The notes beneath the pieces are model-generated. The model saw nothing but the letters and a program-made list of their open reading frames with translations, was not told the origin of the DNA and did no database searches. Shown here in pieces: positions 43,467-52,254 of a stretch of 64,000 nt of DNA. Origin of the DNA: Candidatus Bathyarchaeota archaeon (GTDB lineage: Archaea > Thermoproteota > Bathyarchaeia > Bathyarchaeales > SOJC01); NCBI GenBank assembly GCA_026014805.1, contig JAOZHR010000024.1, positions 50,854 through 114,853 on the forward strand. The letters run 5' to 3'. The number at the start of each line of letters is the position of its first letter. Positions within the stretch are counted from its first letter, which is position 1. The position numbers and the translations under genes are program-made.

Positions 43467-43703
43467 ATGGAAGCCTATATATTCATTAATTCCGACCCTC
43501 GAATTTTGTGGCAAATTACCAAGGCGGCGCTTAGGATTGAAGGAATAAAGATGGCACACGCTGTTACAGGTCAGTTCGATGTTATTGCCTATGCACAATT
43601 TGCTAACGTGGATATGCTTAGGAAGATTATAGACAGGGTTCGATCTTTAGAAGGGGTTCAACGAACCCAGACCGCAGTTGCAATACCACCTAGATTGGAA
43701 TAG
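43467..43703 (+). CDS. Stand-alone Lrp/AsnC ligand-binding (RAM) domain protein
   Basis: A 78-residue protein made only of the RAM/effector domain of Lrp regulators: AYIFINSDPRILWQITKAAL, then AHAVTGQFDVIAYAQF and the closing strand VQRTQTAVAIP. It has no HTH and probably modulates full-length Lrp-type regulators or acts as a small-molecule sensor. It begins 18 bp from the recombinase start, divergently; both seem leaderless with overlapping promoter sequence. Confidence 0.9.
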   Translation: MEAYIFINSDPRILWQITKAALRIEGIKMAHAVTGQFDVIAYAQFANVDMLRKIIDRVRSLEGVQRTQTAVAIPPRLE

Positions 43704-43873
43704 TTCGCGCTCACCCGCAAACCCCACTTTCTGTGTTTCGAGCCTGTTCTCTTAAGGAGTTCATAGGAAAGGGTGTTTTCGTGCATAAAGCTTGTACGTG
43801 GCCAAGCCTTTCCGTATAAAAGTTGTCAAAATCTTAAATAGAAGTTAATTATAGAAGGAGGTTCTGTATGATT

Positions 43874-43953
43874 GGTTGGGAAAGAAGTTTTTTAAACTTC
43901 TCCTTTCTCCCTGGGGGTAACCCCCCTTTCCAACCATGAGCTTTAAGCTCATG
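43874..43953 (+). ncRNA. Candidate structured RNA with three-way junction
   Basis: Outer stem GGTTGGGAAAG/CTTTCCAACC (43874-43884 with 43926-43935, one bulged G) encloses hairpins GAAGTTT-TTT-AAACTTC (43884-43900) and GGGGG-TAA-CCCCC (43913-43925); a third perfect hairpin CATGAGC-TTTAA-GCTCATG follows (43935-43953). An AAGGAGGT site and ATG (43868) just upstream open a 23-codon frame through the structure, which could be a leader peptide. The rest of the 43704-44089 gap has TATA-like sequences (TATAAAAG near 43816) and nothing else. Confidence 0.5.
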
Positions 43954-44089
43954 CATATATTATGTGGTTAGGATTTATAGAGTTATTCTCGTTGTTGATG
44001 TGTAATTTGTCAAGCTTGTGTGATGAGTGTTCGTTGAGCTTTTACATTGAGAGTATTAAAAAAAGAGAGGACGGTAGATGGGGTATGAG

Positions 44090-45178
44090 CTATTGCGAAA
44101 GTTTTTCTCCACAGTTCCCGCAGAATTTTGTTCCCGGAGGATTCTTAGTGTTACATTTTGGGCAAGTAATTTCATCGCCAGTTGTTGACTGAGCGAGAGG
44201 TTTACCGCAGTTTCCACAGAACTTCATACCTGCGGGGTTCTCGGCTTTGCAGTTTGGACAGATAACCGCGGGTTTTGGAAGTAAGCTTGACCCACAGTTT
44301 CCACAGAATTTCATTCCAACGGTGTTTTTGGCGCCGCATTTTGGACAAATAACTACTTCTTGTGGTTTTCCAGCTTGAGCTTGTTGCATTTGTTGAGCCA
44401 TCATGAAAGGCATCATCAAGCCTAATCCTGCCCCAACGCCTGCTGCGGCTGCTCCACCGCCTCCAGTTCCTTTGAGTTCTGCTGCTGTTTCCTTCATGTA
44501 CTGCATTGTCATGGCTTGTGCGCCAATTCCGGAGGCAAATCTTCGTGCTTCTTCTGGGATTTTGACGCCTTCGAAGACGCAGTCTATTATTTTTAGGCCG
44601 ATTCTTGCGGCTTCGTCGCTGATTTTTAGTGCTACTTTGTCGGTTGTGACGTCTACGTTCTTTACGACGGTGAATATGTCGAAGCTGCCAAAATCGTTTA
44701 TGATGCGTTCGTTCACGAATCCTCTGATGTAGTTTTCAACATCTTGAGATGTAGTTGCTCCTCTGTTTCCAAAGAACTCCATGACGAACAGTTTCGGATC
44801 TTCAACTTTGTAGAGGAGGTATCCGTAAAAACCTACTTCGGCTTGATATTTTATGTCGCCGCTTGGCGCGGAATAGGCTGTTCCACCGAAGTTTCCTCGG
44901 AATTGACTGTTGCTGACGAAAACAACTTCGCAATCGAAAATATCACCAATGATACCGAGAGCCTTCAAAGCACCAGTTAAGAGGGAAATATTTTTGCTAG
45001 TTATAGTGTGTCTTCCAGGGCCAAAAACATCATAGGCTTTACCATCTCTAAAGAAGACAGCCCACTGATTTTCTTTTACAACCACTTGGCTTCCATACTT
45101 GAGGGAGAGTTTTGGAAATCTATAAGCAATATCTTCTGCTCCCCCAAAATCCCATGAAACTTTTTCAATTACAGGCAT
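44090..45178 (-). CDS. SPFH/Band-7 protein with three zinc ribbons
   Basis: A 362-residue protein of the YdjI-like SPFH type. The N-terminal domain (MPVIEKVSWDFGGAEDIAYR, then QWAVFFRDGKAYDVFGPGRH and LLYKVEDPKLF) is followed by a Gly/Ala-rich and Gln-Met-rich linker (about 245-280) and three zinc ribbons, each CPxC...KFCGNCG. The start is set at 45178 because the family begins there and the preceding gene ends at 45183. It and the upstream helical gene form an operon. Such proteins probably assemble on membranes; the role is unproven. Confidence 0.88.
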   Translation of the reverse strand: MPVIEKVSWDFGGAEDIAYRFPKLSLKYGSQVVVKENQWAVFFRDGKAYDVFGPGRHTITSKNISLLTGALKALGIIGDIFDCEVVFVSNSQFRGNFGGTAYSAPSGDIKYQAEVGFYGYLLYKVEDPKLFVMEFFGNRGATTSQDVENYIRGFVNERIINDFGSFDIFTVVKNVDVTTDKVALKISDEAARIGLKIIDCVFEGVKIPEEARRFASGIGAQAMTMQYMKETAAELKGTGGGGAAAAGVGAGLGLMMPFMMAQQMQQAQAGKPQEVVICPKCGAKNTVGMKFCGNCGSSLLPKPAVICPNCKAENPAGMKFCGNCGKPLAQSTTGDEITCPKCNTKNPPGTKFCGNCGEKLSQ

Positions 45179-45182
45179 TAAT

Positions 45183-45716
45183 TTACATCTCCAAAGGTCT
45201 GAATTCCTTTTCTCTTTCGTTCCATTTAGATTCAAAGTCGAATATTAAAGACTTGATGTTTTTTACCTTTGCTTCCACACTAGCCCATTTTTCGGCTTCG
45301 CAATCGGCATACAGCCCATCAACCTTATTCACTATGCCTTTAACATCTTCGTTTAGTGCCTTGTCGTAGTTGAATATTCGAGCAAGCTCCTTCTCTCTTA
45401 TGTATCCCTTGCGGTCCCACAGTCCAGCGTAGCCATAATCAGCACGGTTAACCTTTTCAGCAATCCTATCCAAGACTTGGATGACTTTTTTGAAGTGGTC
45501 TCCAGCAGATTTTTGTTCAGCGTTTAAAGCAGCCAAGTAGATTTCTTCCCATCTATGGCGTAGCGTCTTGAAATCCGCATAGTAATAATCGCGGAGCTTT
45601 CGGTCAAGCTCGCGCAAATCCTCTTTCGTTCCATACCCCCCAGTAATTACGTTTTGGATTTTTGCAAATACTCCTTGCCTAGCCTTAACTTTTTCAATTG
45701 TTTCCTTTTCCGCCAT
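45183..45716 (-). CDS. Helical partner protein of the SPFH gene
   Basis: A 177-residue, all-helical, highly charged protein (ETIEKVKARQGVFAKIQNVI, then LRELDRKLRDYYYADFKTLR, and a coiled-coil-like end) with no recognised domain. The ATG at 45716 follows a good AGGAGAT site; the longer frame is not supported. The next gene, the SPFH protein, starts 4 bp after its stop, so they are surely cotranscribed and probably work together, perhaps as a scaffold. Confidence 0.8.
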   Translation of the reverse strand: MAEKETIEKVKARQGVFAKIQNVITGGYGTKEDLRELDRKLRDYYYADFKTLRHRWEEIYLAALNAEQKSAGDHFKKVIQVLDRIAEKVNRADYGYAGLWDRKGYIREKELARIFNYDKALNEDVKGIVNKVDGLYADCEAEKWASVEAKVKNIKSLIFDFESKWNEREKEFRPLEM

Positions 45717-46104
45717 GAATAAATCTCCTAACAGTTTTGAATGAGCATTCTTATCCCTAAAAACTTTCCCGCGCAATGAGTAGCTTTACATTACAAAGTA
45801 ATTTGTGATGTGGGCCCTAAAATGAGAAACATTAGGCTTGCGGATGATATCTCGCTTGTGGGGAGGGTTCAAATCTCACCCCCCGCACTTTTCAACGAAC
45901 CTTCCCCGCTTTTTGATGTCATTCTCAATCAACTCTTGAGCTTCATTAGGAGACTTCGGATTTTCTAAAATCTATGCGCAAGTTATGCGCGCGCCGCGCG
46001 ATGGCACTATGCAGGCAATCAAGTACATCGCATTATAGAAGACTATTACATAAATGTTTATAACGCTGCAATGAGTTTTTTATATTCGAGAAAGGAGAGC
46101 TACG
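45717..46104. other. Intergenic region with dispersed repeat and GC tract
   Basis: No gene recognised. Contains tRNA-like repeat copy 3 (45843-45890) and a 14-bp GCGCGCGCCGCGCG tract at 45987-46000. It separates two divergent genes and so should hold both promoters; TTTTTTATATTC near 46076 may be the TATA element for the surface protein. Confidence 0.5.
45843..45890 (+). repeat. tRNA-like dispersed repeat, copy 3
   Basis: GATGATATCTCG followed by GGGGAGGGTTCAAATCTCACC and CCCGCAC. The left hairpin arm is missing, but the T-arm-like half and the 3' CAC match copy 1. Confidence 0.6.
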
Positions 46105-47916
46105 ATGAGGAATGAAGCATTTCTGAAGCGGATTCTTATTGCGCTCTCAATCAGTCTTTTGGCTTCGGTCCTCTGCATACAAGAAATAAAAGGTGTTGAA
46201 TCACCACCAATAGAATGGAACAAAACCTACGGCGGAACAGGTTTGGAAAACGCGCGTTGCATGATTCAGACAAGCGACGGAGGATACGCTCTTGCTGGAG
46301 ACACAGCATCTTTCGGAGCAGGGAATAAGGACTTCTGGTTGGTGAAGACAGACGCAAGCGGAAACATGGAGTGGAACCAGACGTATGGCGGAGTCCGCGC
46401 TGAGATTGCCTTTTCTGTGGTGGAGACTAGCGACGGAGGATACGCATTAGCCGGCCGCACAAAATCCTTCGGAGCGGAAATTGTTGACTTCTGGTTAGTT
46501 AAGGTTGATTCCTCTGGAAACCAAGAGTGGAGAAAAAGATATGGAGGTGCTGGCATTGAAGCTGCACGGTCCGTTGTGGAGACTAGCGACGGAGGATACG
46601 CATTAGCCGGTTTCACAGAGTCTTTCGGAGCAGGGAATAAGGACTTCTGGTTAGTTAAGGTTGACTCTTCTGGAAACCACGAATGGAACAAGACTTACGG
46701 AGGCGCTGGCATTGAAGCTGCACGGTCCGTTGTGGAGACTAGCGACGGAGGATACGCATTGGCCGGCGAAACGGGCTCTTTTGGAGCTGGAGACGTTGAT
46801 TTCTGGTTGGTTAAGGTTGACTCTTCTGGAAACCACGAATGGAACAAGACTTACGGAGGCGCCCTTGTGGATGGTGCTTTTTCTGTGGTGGAGACTAGCG
46901 ACGGAGGATACGCATTGGCCGGTTTCACAGAGTCTTTCGGAGCCAGTGGCTCAGATTTCTGGTTGGTTAAGGTTGACTCTTCTGGAAACCACGAATGGAA
47001 CAAGACTTACGGAGGAGGCGGAAATGACCCTGCTCATTCGTTGGTTGAGACAAGTGTGGTGGAGGCTGGTAATGGAGGTTATGCGCTTGCTGGCTTCACG
47101 GTGTCTTTCGGAGAAGGAGGCCAAGATGGTTGGTTAATTGAGACCGACGCAGATGGAAACATGGAGTGGAACCAAACATACGGGGGCAGCGGCAATGACG
47201 CTTTGAATTCAGTAGTGAAAACCGATGATGGAGGTTATGCCTTAGCCGGTTTCACAGAGTCTTTCGGAGCGGGGAATAAGGACTTCTGGTTAGTTAAGGT
47301 CGCTCGTGCATGGGAATATACCTTTGCGGTTAACAGCTCACCGACTGGAGTAATGTTTACAGTTGATAGCGTTTCCAACATGACCCCTTGGCTTGGAGCC
47401 TACGAAGAAGGTACATCTGTTAGCTTAGAGATGCCTGAGACACATGCTGTTGGAAATTCAAAATACTATTGGAACCAATGGAGTGATGGAAACACTAGTC
47501 GTTCAAGGACTATTATTGTGGATGCAAATATTACACTGACTGCTCAATACACTGGACCATACTACGAACTGACCATAACATCATCACCAATCACTGGTGT
47601 GTCCTTCACCATCAATGGGGATCCACAAACCACTGTATACAGTGATTGGCTGCTTGGAGAGTCACACACGATTGTGATGCCTGAGACACATGAAGGTTAT
47701 GTTTGGTCTCATTGGCTGGAAGACGGAGACACCAACAGGGTGAAAACACTGGCATTAGCAGGAACAACAGCATATACAGCGGTATACAGCATACCTGTTG
47801 GGGGCACCACGATTTCCGTTGAATCTGGGCTTTCAGCTTATTGGACAGCCTCAATTCTCACAATTGCATTTGCATTTGCAGCTTCTAGCTTCATTTTAAG
47901 ACGAAAACTCACTTGA
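46105..47916 (+). CDS. Secreted repeat protein with C-terminal membrane anchor
   Basis: A 603-residue surface protein. A signal peptide (LIALSISLLASVLCIQEIKG) is followed by about eight repeats of 45-55 residues with the pattern YGG...A...VETSDGGYALAG-T-SFGAG-DFWLVK, which may build a beta-propeller. Two further repeats of a different type follow (NSSPTGVMFTVD and SSPITGVSFTINGD, each ending W-W-DG-T/N-R-K/T), similar to bacterial surface repeat domains, and a C-terminal helix with RRK tail. Repeats 3-6 are nearly identical at DNA level, pointing to recent expansion. Confidence 0.85.
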   Translation: MRNEAFLKRILIALSISLLASVLCIQEIKGVESPPIEWNKTYGGTGLENARCMIQTSDGGYALAGDTASFGAGNKDFWLVKTDASGNMEWNQTYGGVRAEIAFSVVETSDGGYALAGRTKSFGAEIVDFWLVKVDSSGNQEWRKRYGGAGIEAARSVVETSDGGYALAGFTESFGAGNKDFWLVKVDSSGNHEWNKTYGGAGIEAARSVVETSDGGYALAGETGSFGAGDVDFWLVKVDSSGNHEWNKTYGGALVDGAFSVVETSDGGYALAGFTESFGASGSDFWLVKVDSSGNHEWNKTYGGGGNDPAHSLVETSVVEAGNGGYALAGFTVSFGEGGQDGWLIETDADGNMEWNQTYGGSGNDALNSVVKTDDGGYALAGFTESFGAGNKDFWLVKVARAWEYTFAVNSSPTGVMFTVDSVSNMTPWLGAYEEGTSVSLEMPETHAVGNSKYYWNQWSDGNTSRSRTIIVDANITLTAQYTGPYYELTITSSPITGVSFTINGDPQTTVYSDWLLGESHTIVMPETHEGYVWSHWLEDGDTNRVKTLALAGTTAYTAVYSIPVGGTTISVESGLSAYWTASILTIAFAFAASSFILRRKLT

Positions 47917-47974
47917 GAATGGCCACATGGCTAGACGATGTTGCCAAGTGGTCGCGCGTGCTGAGGGTTTTCTC

Positions 47975-50170
47975 TCACCAGCTTCTTCCGTAATTTCCGG
48001 CAGCTAGGACTACGTCGAATATGTCTATTGTGCTGCTTCCATCTATGTCACAGTTTGGAATATAGCGGGGATCTCCTGCTACAGCGCCATAGGACCCAGC
48101 TATCATGACTATGTCAAAAATGTTTACTTTTCTATTGCCGTCAACGTCACCAGCTATTGTGACAAGCACCCAAAATGCAAAGGTATTATCTTCCATATCA
48201 ATCTCGCCATCAACTGGGAAGACATGAGCTTTGAGGCTGTAATTGCCTTCTGCATAGCCCGTTGTATTCCACTCAAAATAGACACTCGCAGAGTTTTGGG
48301 AGATCAAGGTTATGTTAGTTAGCAATCCAATGATTGTTGTTGTAACATTTAACGCTGAACTAAACGTTTCATCATAGTCTCCTTGGTTTCTAATAGTCAC
48401 ATTTACGTACGTTGAGTGGCCCTGCCCAACTACAGTCTTGAAGAGGGTAACATTGGTAATTGCCAAATCATGAGAAAGCAATGTCAAGCTACCATAAGTA
48501 CAGATGTTATCTAAGATGTCAGTTTCGTTTGCCACAATATCTGCCGCAACACTCAGAGTATAGTTGCCACCTGCGAAACTTGAAGTATTCCACGCAAAAC
48601 TCATGAGTTGGCTTTCACCCCCCTCTAAATTATCGACAGTCTCCTCCCAAATGGAGGTGGCGTTTGCATAGGCTGTCACATTAAACGTTTCAGTGTAGAT
48701 ACCCTGGTTCTCAACTTCCACATTTATCGTCAATTCCTCACCTTGAATCACTGTAGTCTTGTCTGCAGTGACATTAGATATAGCGACATCGTTAGGGCGA
48801 ATCAAATCAAGCAATCCTGGAAAGTCTCGTCCATAGCGATATGTCTTGAACACGTTGTTCCTTACTTCGTTTGGAAAGGCGTTAAAATACTCCCAAATCA
48901 CCTCTTTTTCGGGAGTCACTTCGAGGAAGAGGCCATCCTGTCCGCTACAGATAAGCGTGTTCCCGTTAGGTAATCGTTGGGCTCCTGATATTCCGCTGGA
49001 GTACAGGCTTGTTGGAGGTTCAGCGGTGTATATCCACACTTGTTCTTCAGGTCCATAGGCAGAACCAGGTGCAATGAAGTAGCTTCCGTGAGCTGACACA
49101 GGAGGCACAATCTCATCTACGGAAGAGTATGATCCGCCTGGTCTGTTATTACCATTGTTGAAGACTAGGATGTTTCCCTCTCCGGGGCATCCTGGCTTGA
49201 CCCATTGAGCGTCGTGTTGTTGATAGAACTTCTGATCATAGGCGTCTCCAGCTCGGTAGTTCTGGGGGTTACCCCAACGGTAAAGAATGTCACCACCCTT
49301 TCCACTATTGCCTCCAGTATGACCAGCAGCTTCCTCGGTTGTCGTACTGTGGTCGATCACCCATACTTCCCTGAACCCATTGACACTGAGCAGGATCTGA
49401 TCTAACTCTTGATTATAGTCAATGGAATTGATGTGATTCCAGTCGGCAAAGGGTTGACCATAAACATTTATGTCTATTAGCTCCGGATGGGCAGCTACAT
49501 TGCCATAGTTTTCGGCAAGCGGGTCAAAATCTTGAATTAAATGGTCCCAGACATGCCACTCCCATGTGATGTTTCCTCCAGTTGAACCATATGGTTCAAC
49601 CTCAATGACATGATCTGGCCAGAGCTCTCCACCGGGCAATAAGCTTGGATTACGACCTGCAGTTATCGACTCCTCATACGATTTGCATTCCCATGCTATC
49701 ATGAGCACGTTACCATTAGGAAGTGGTTCTATGTCATGGTGAAGAAGATGCTGATTATTCGAATATTCATATTCCCAGACAACTGTTCCATTCCAATCAA
49801 TCTTTTGAGCAAGTCCACCCGTGCCACCTCCAGCAGTAAAAGAAGAATTAGCTGGAAGCCCGGGGAAAGCGGTGCGAAGAATCGACCCGTTCTCAAGTAG
49901 ATATACAGAGAGGGCTGGTCTATAGTCACTTTCCCAGGTGTGAATGACCTCTCCACTATTATCGATCATGTACGTTGTGGTTGAGCGCATCGGAGCAAAC
50001 AAAGTGTAACCGTCAGAAGACTGTGTGCATGTCGCGTATGCGCAAAGTCCATCAGACATGTAAATTGCTAGTGGCGTCCAACCAAGATTAGCTACAGCGA
50101 TGGAAGACAGTGTCACAAGGGAAATCTTGATGACACATAGAATGAAAGCTGATAGCATTTCCTTTTTCAT
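47975..50170 (-). CDS. Exported ASST-like protein with CARDB domains and dockerin
   Basis: About 731 residues. After a signal peptide comes an arylsulfotransferase-like beta-propeller (about 40-430; DGYTLFAP, GEVIHTWES, HHDIEPLPNGNVLMIAWE, DWNHINSIDYN, FYQQHDAQWV, SGAQRLPNGNTLICSG), two CARDB domains (NVEVENQGIYTETFNVTAYA and NVTIRNQGDYDETF) and a C-terminal type I dockerin with two Ca-binding repeats (GDVDGNRKVNIFDIVMIAGSYG and DIDGSSTIDIFDVVLAAGNYG). The ATG at 50170 follows GGAA; TTG 50182 is an alternative. A dockerin implies docking to a cohesin-bearing surface protein, none of which is visible here. Confidence 0.87.
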   Translation of the reverse strand: MKKEMLSAFILCVIKISLVTLSSIAVANLGWTPLAIYMSDGLCAYATCTQSSDGYTLFAPMRSTTTYMIDNSGEVIHTWESDYRPALSVYLLENGSILRTAFPGLPANSSFTAGGGTGGLAQKIDWNGTVVWEYEYSNNQHLLHHDIEPLPNGNVLMIAWECKSYEESITAGRNPSLLPGGELWPDHVIEVEPYGSTGGNITWEWHVWDHLIQDFDPLAENYGNVAAHPELIDINVYGQPFADWNHINSIDYNQELDQILLSVNGFREVWVIDHSTTTEEAAGHTGGNSGKGGDILYRWGNPQNYRAGDAYDQKFYQQHDAQWVKPGCPGEGNILVFNNGNNRPGGSYSSVDEIVPPVSAHGSYFIAPGSAYGPEEQVWIYTAEPPTSLYSSGISGAQRLPNGNTLICSGQDGLFLEVTPEKEVIWEYFNAFPNEVRNNVFKTYRYGRDFPGLLDLIRPNDVAISNVTADKTTVIQGEELTINVEVENQGIYTETFNVTAYANATSIWEETVDNLEGGESQLMSFAWNTSSFAGGNYTLSVAADIVANETDILDNICTYGSLTLLSHDLAITNVTLFKTVVGQGHSTYVNVTIRNQGDYDETFSSALNVTTTIIGLLTNITLISQNSASVYFEWNTTGYAEGNYSLKAHVFPVDGEIDMEDNTFAFWVLVTIAGDVDGNRKVNIFDIVMIAGSYGAVAGDPRYIPNCDIDGSSTIDIFDVVLAAGNYGRSW

Positions 50171-50292
50171 AGCCGTTTCCAAGGTGAATTATCTGATGGA
50201 TTATCCTCACGTTTGCTAATACAAGAATACTATTGTCACCCCTTCTCAAAAACGTTTTGAAGCGCGCGCGCATGAATTGATGTGTGAATAAA

Positions 50293-51519
50293 CTATCCTT
50301 TCAATCCCCGTATACAAGCATGAAAAACTCTGCATCCAAGCCCAAATGCGACTATCAACATGGCTGCACTTGCGAAGAAGGGAGTGGCTAGTCCAGCAAA
50401 CTCAAAGAGAGAACCCCCGATTAGAGGACCTGGAACAGTTGCCATACTTGCTACCGAATTTGCCACTCCCAAAGTGCCTCCCTGCTCATTTGCAGGGGTA
50501 ATTTTTGAAATGAAGCTAGGCACAACCGTTCGCATTATCCCGCTACCAGAAGCTATCATCGTTAATGAGAACATAAAAACTGCAATGTTTGGAACTAAAG
50601 GCATCAGAAATATTCCTACCATCATCAGCAGAGGACCGAATACTATGAGCTTTTCTTCGCCAAACTTCTTAGTCAGCCTCCCAATTGCCACACCCTGCAA
50701 GATGATTTGGACAGCACCAATATACATAAAGAAATAAGACATCTCAACGGACCCAAATCCGAAAAAGGCTACACCAAGAAGAGGCACTATTACAGGTATA
50801 GCTGAGAAGGATAGGAAAACGATGAAGAAAATCATCAAAACAGCTCCTATCAAGGGTTTTGTGAAAGCAGCTAGTAGCCTATGGAAAAAGCTACTGGTGG
50901 ATCTAGGCGACAATAGAAGCTCTGAACTTTCTTTGTTAAGTGATTCTGGGAGGAAGAACAATACAAACAGAAGGTTTACCAAGGTCAAAAATACAGCAGC
51001 GAATCCAGGTGCCGAAAACCCATATACACTCAGGAAACCTCCTATTGCAGGCCCTATTATAAAGCCTGCTCCATGAGCAGCACCCACCTTACCTATTCCA
51101 GATGCTCTTTCCTTTTTACTTGTGATGTCAGCGATGTAAGCTTGGGCCACTGCAGTCTCAGTAGCCAATCCAGCCACGATCCTAGATAGGAGGAGCATGA
51201 AGAAGGAGTTGGCAAGCGCAAAGAGGAGAAAACTTGCTACTGAGGTCAGGATGGATATTATGAGAACTGGTTTCCTTCCCACATTGTCCGATATTCTTCC
51301 TAATATGGGAGAAAAAATGAATTGCATTAATGAGAATGAAGCAACTAAAATACCCAGAGCAGCGGATCCTGCTTGGAAAGTTTCTGCATAGAATGGCAGA
51401 AGAGGAATTATTATTCCAAATCCTGTTGCATCTATGAAGAGCGTCATTACAATTACGAGAATAGGAGAACGTCCAAATCTTGTCTGTCTAGAGTTTCTTA
51501 GATCTGTCTTCTCACTCAT
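50293..51519 (-). CDS. MFS transporter, drug-efflux type
   Basis: A 408-residue major facilitator protein with 12 predicted helices. The TetA-like start (VIVMTLFIDATGFGIIIPLLP), loop motif GRISDNVGRKPVL (MFS motif A) and motif C-like GAAHGAGFIIGPAIGG are typical of the DHA1 antiporters. Likely exports a drug or metabolite by proton exchange. It stands alone, before the broken acetyltransferase gene on the same strand. Confidence 0.93.
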   Translation of the reverse strand: MSEKTDLRNSRQTRFGRSPILVIVMTLFIDATGFGIIIPLLPFYAETFQAGSAALGILVASFSLMQFIFSPILGRISDNVGRKPVLIISILTSVASFLLFALANSFFMLLLSRIVAGLATETAVAQAYIADITSKKERASGIGKVGAAHGAGFIIGPAIGGFLSVYGFSAPGFAAVFLTLVNLLFVLFFLPESLNKESSELLLSPRSTSSFFHRLLAAFTKPLIGAVLMIFFIVFLSFSAIPVIVPLLGVAFFGFGSVEMSYFFMYIGAVQIILQGVAIGRLTKKFGEEKLIVFGPLLMMVGIFLMPLVPNIAVFMFSLTMIASGSGIMRTVVPSFISKITPANEQGGTLGVANSVASMATVPGPLIGGSLFEFAGLATPFFASAAMLIVAFGLGCRVFHACIRGLKG

Positions 51520-51586
51520 TGTTCTTTTTCACTTTCCATATGTTCGTATGAGTCTGATACAGTGTTTTTATGACTTGTAGAAGAAA

Positions 51587-52104
51587 CTATGAAGAACCTA
51601 ATTGAAGTTGATAAGTGGCTAGATCTAGTCTCTTTCCCCAAGGTGCATCAATAGTCACTTCCTTCACCAGTTCAAAACCATTTTTCTCATAAAACCTTCT
51701 AGCATGAGTTTCATCTTTTCCAGCATTCACAACAATAACTTTAGTTCCTTTCTTCTTCTCATCCTCAACAGCTTGTTTTAGAAGTTGAGTTCCAACACCT
51801 TTCCTCTCATGAGTTGGAAAGACAACAATACGATCTAGTTCTGCTGTTTTGACATCTTGCTGCATTGTCTGAGCAAAACCTACTATTTCGTCATCCTCAA
51901 GGCTATGTAGAAGGTTGCCTTTCCAGCAGTAGCTACCTTGATTAGTGTTTCCTCAGCAAGAGCTTTCCTCACATAATCTTCTGGAATGCCAAACTTAGCA
52001 ACATTTTCTTGGTAAATCTTACTATTCTTGTCTTCCAAGAAATGGAGAAATCTCTTACTAAGAGTCTGAATATCTCCTTGACTAGCCTTCTTAACAACAA
52101 TCAT
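51587..52104 (-). pseudogene. GNAT acetyltransferase split by a frameshift
   Basis: Two adjacent frames encode the halves of one acetyltransferase. The N-terminal half (52104 to about 51900) starts MIVVKKASQGDIQTLSKRF; the C-terminal half (51865 to 51587) has the acetyl-CoA-binding site VFPTHERKGVGTQLL and RRFYEKNGF. If the frame is shifted by one base near 51915, the sequence between them reads through as LLHSLEDDEIVGFAQTMQQD, which is what a GNAT domain should have there. So one base has been lost or gained in GGAAAGGCAACC. Either a recent pseudogene or an assembly error. Confidence 0.8.
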
Positions 52105-52254
52105 GGTTGGTATAAGTCTCCAATGAATATCTCACAATCTATTTTCTAACGTTTTATGTCTTGCGCGCATGGAGAAACGGTAATTCGTTCAGATAGAAAG
52201 GTTTTTTTGCCAAAGGGTCCTGTCAACTAACTTCGTATAGGTGGTGGAGGAGCG

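Noticed and set aside
43467..43598. Extended N-terminus of the recombinase
   Set aside because: It would overlap the divergent RAM-domain gene; a TATA-like sequence supports the start at 43448.
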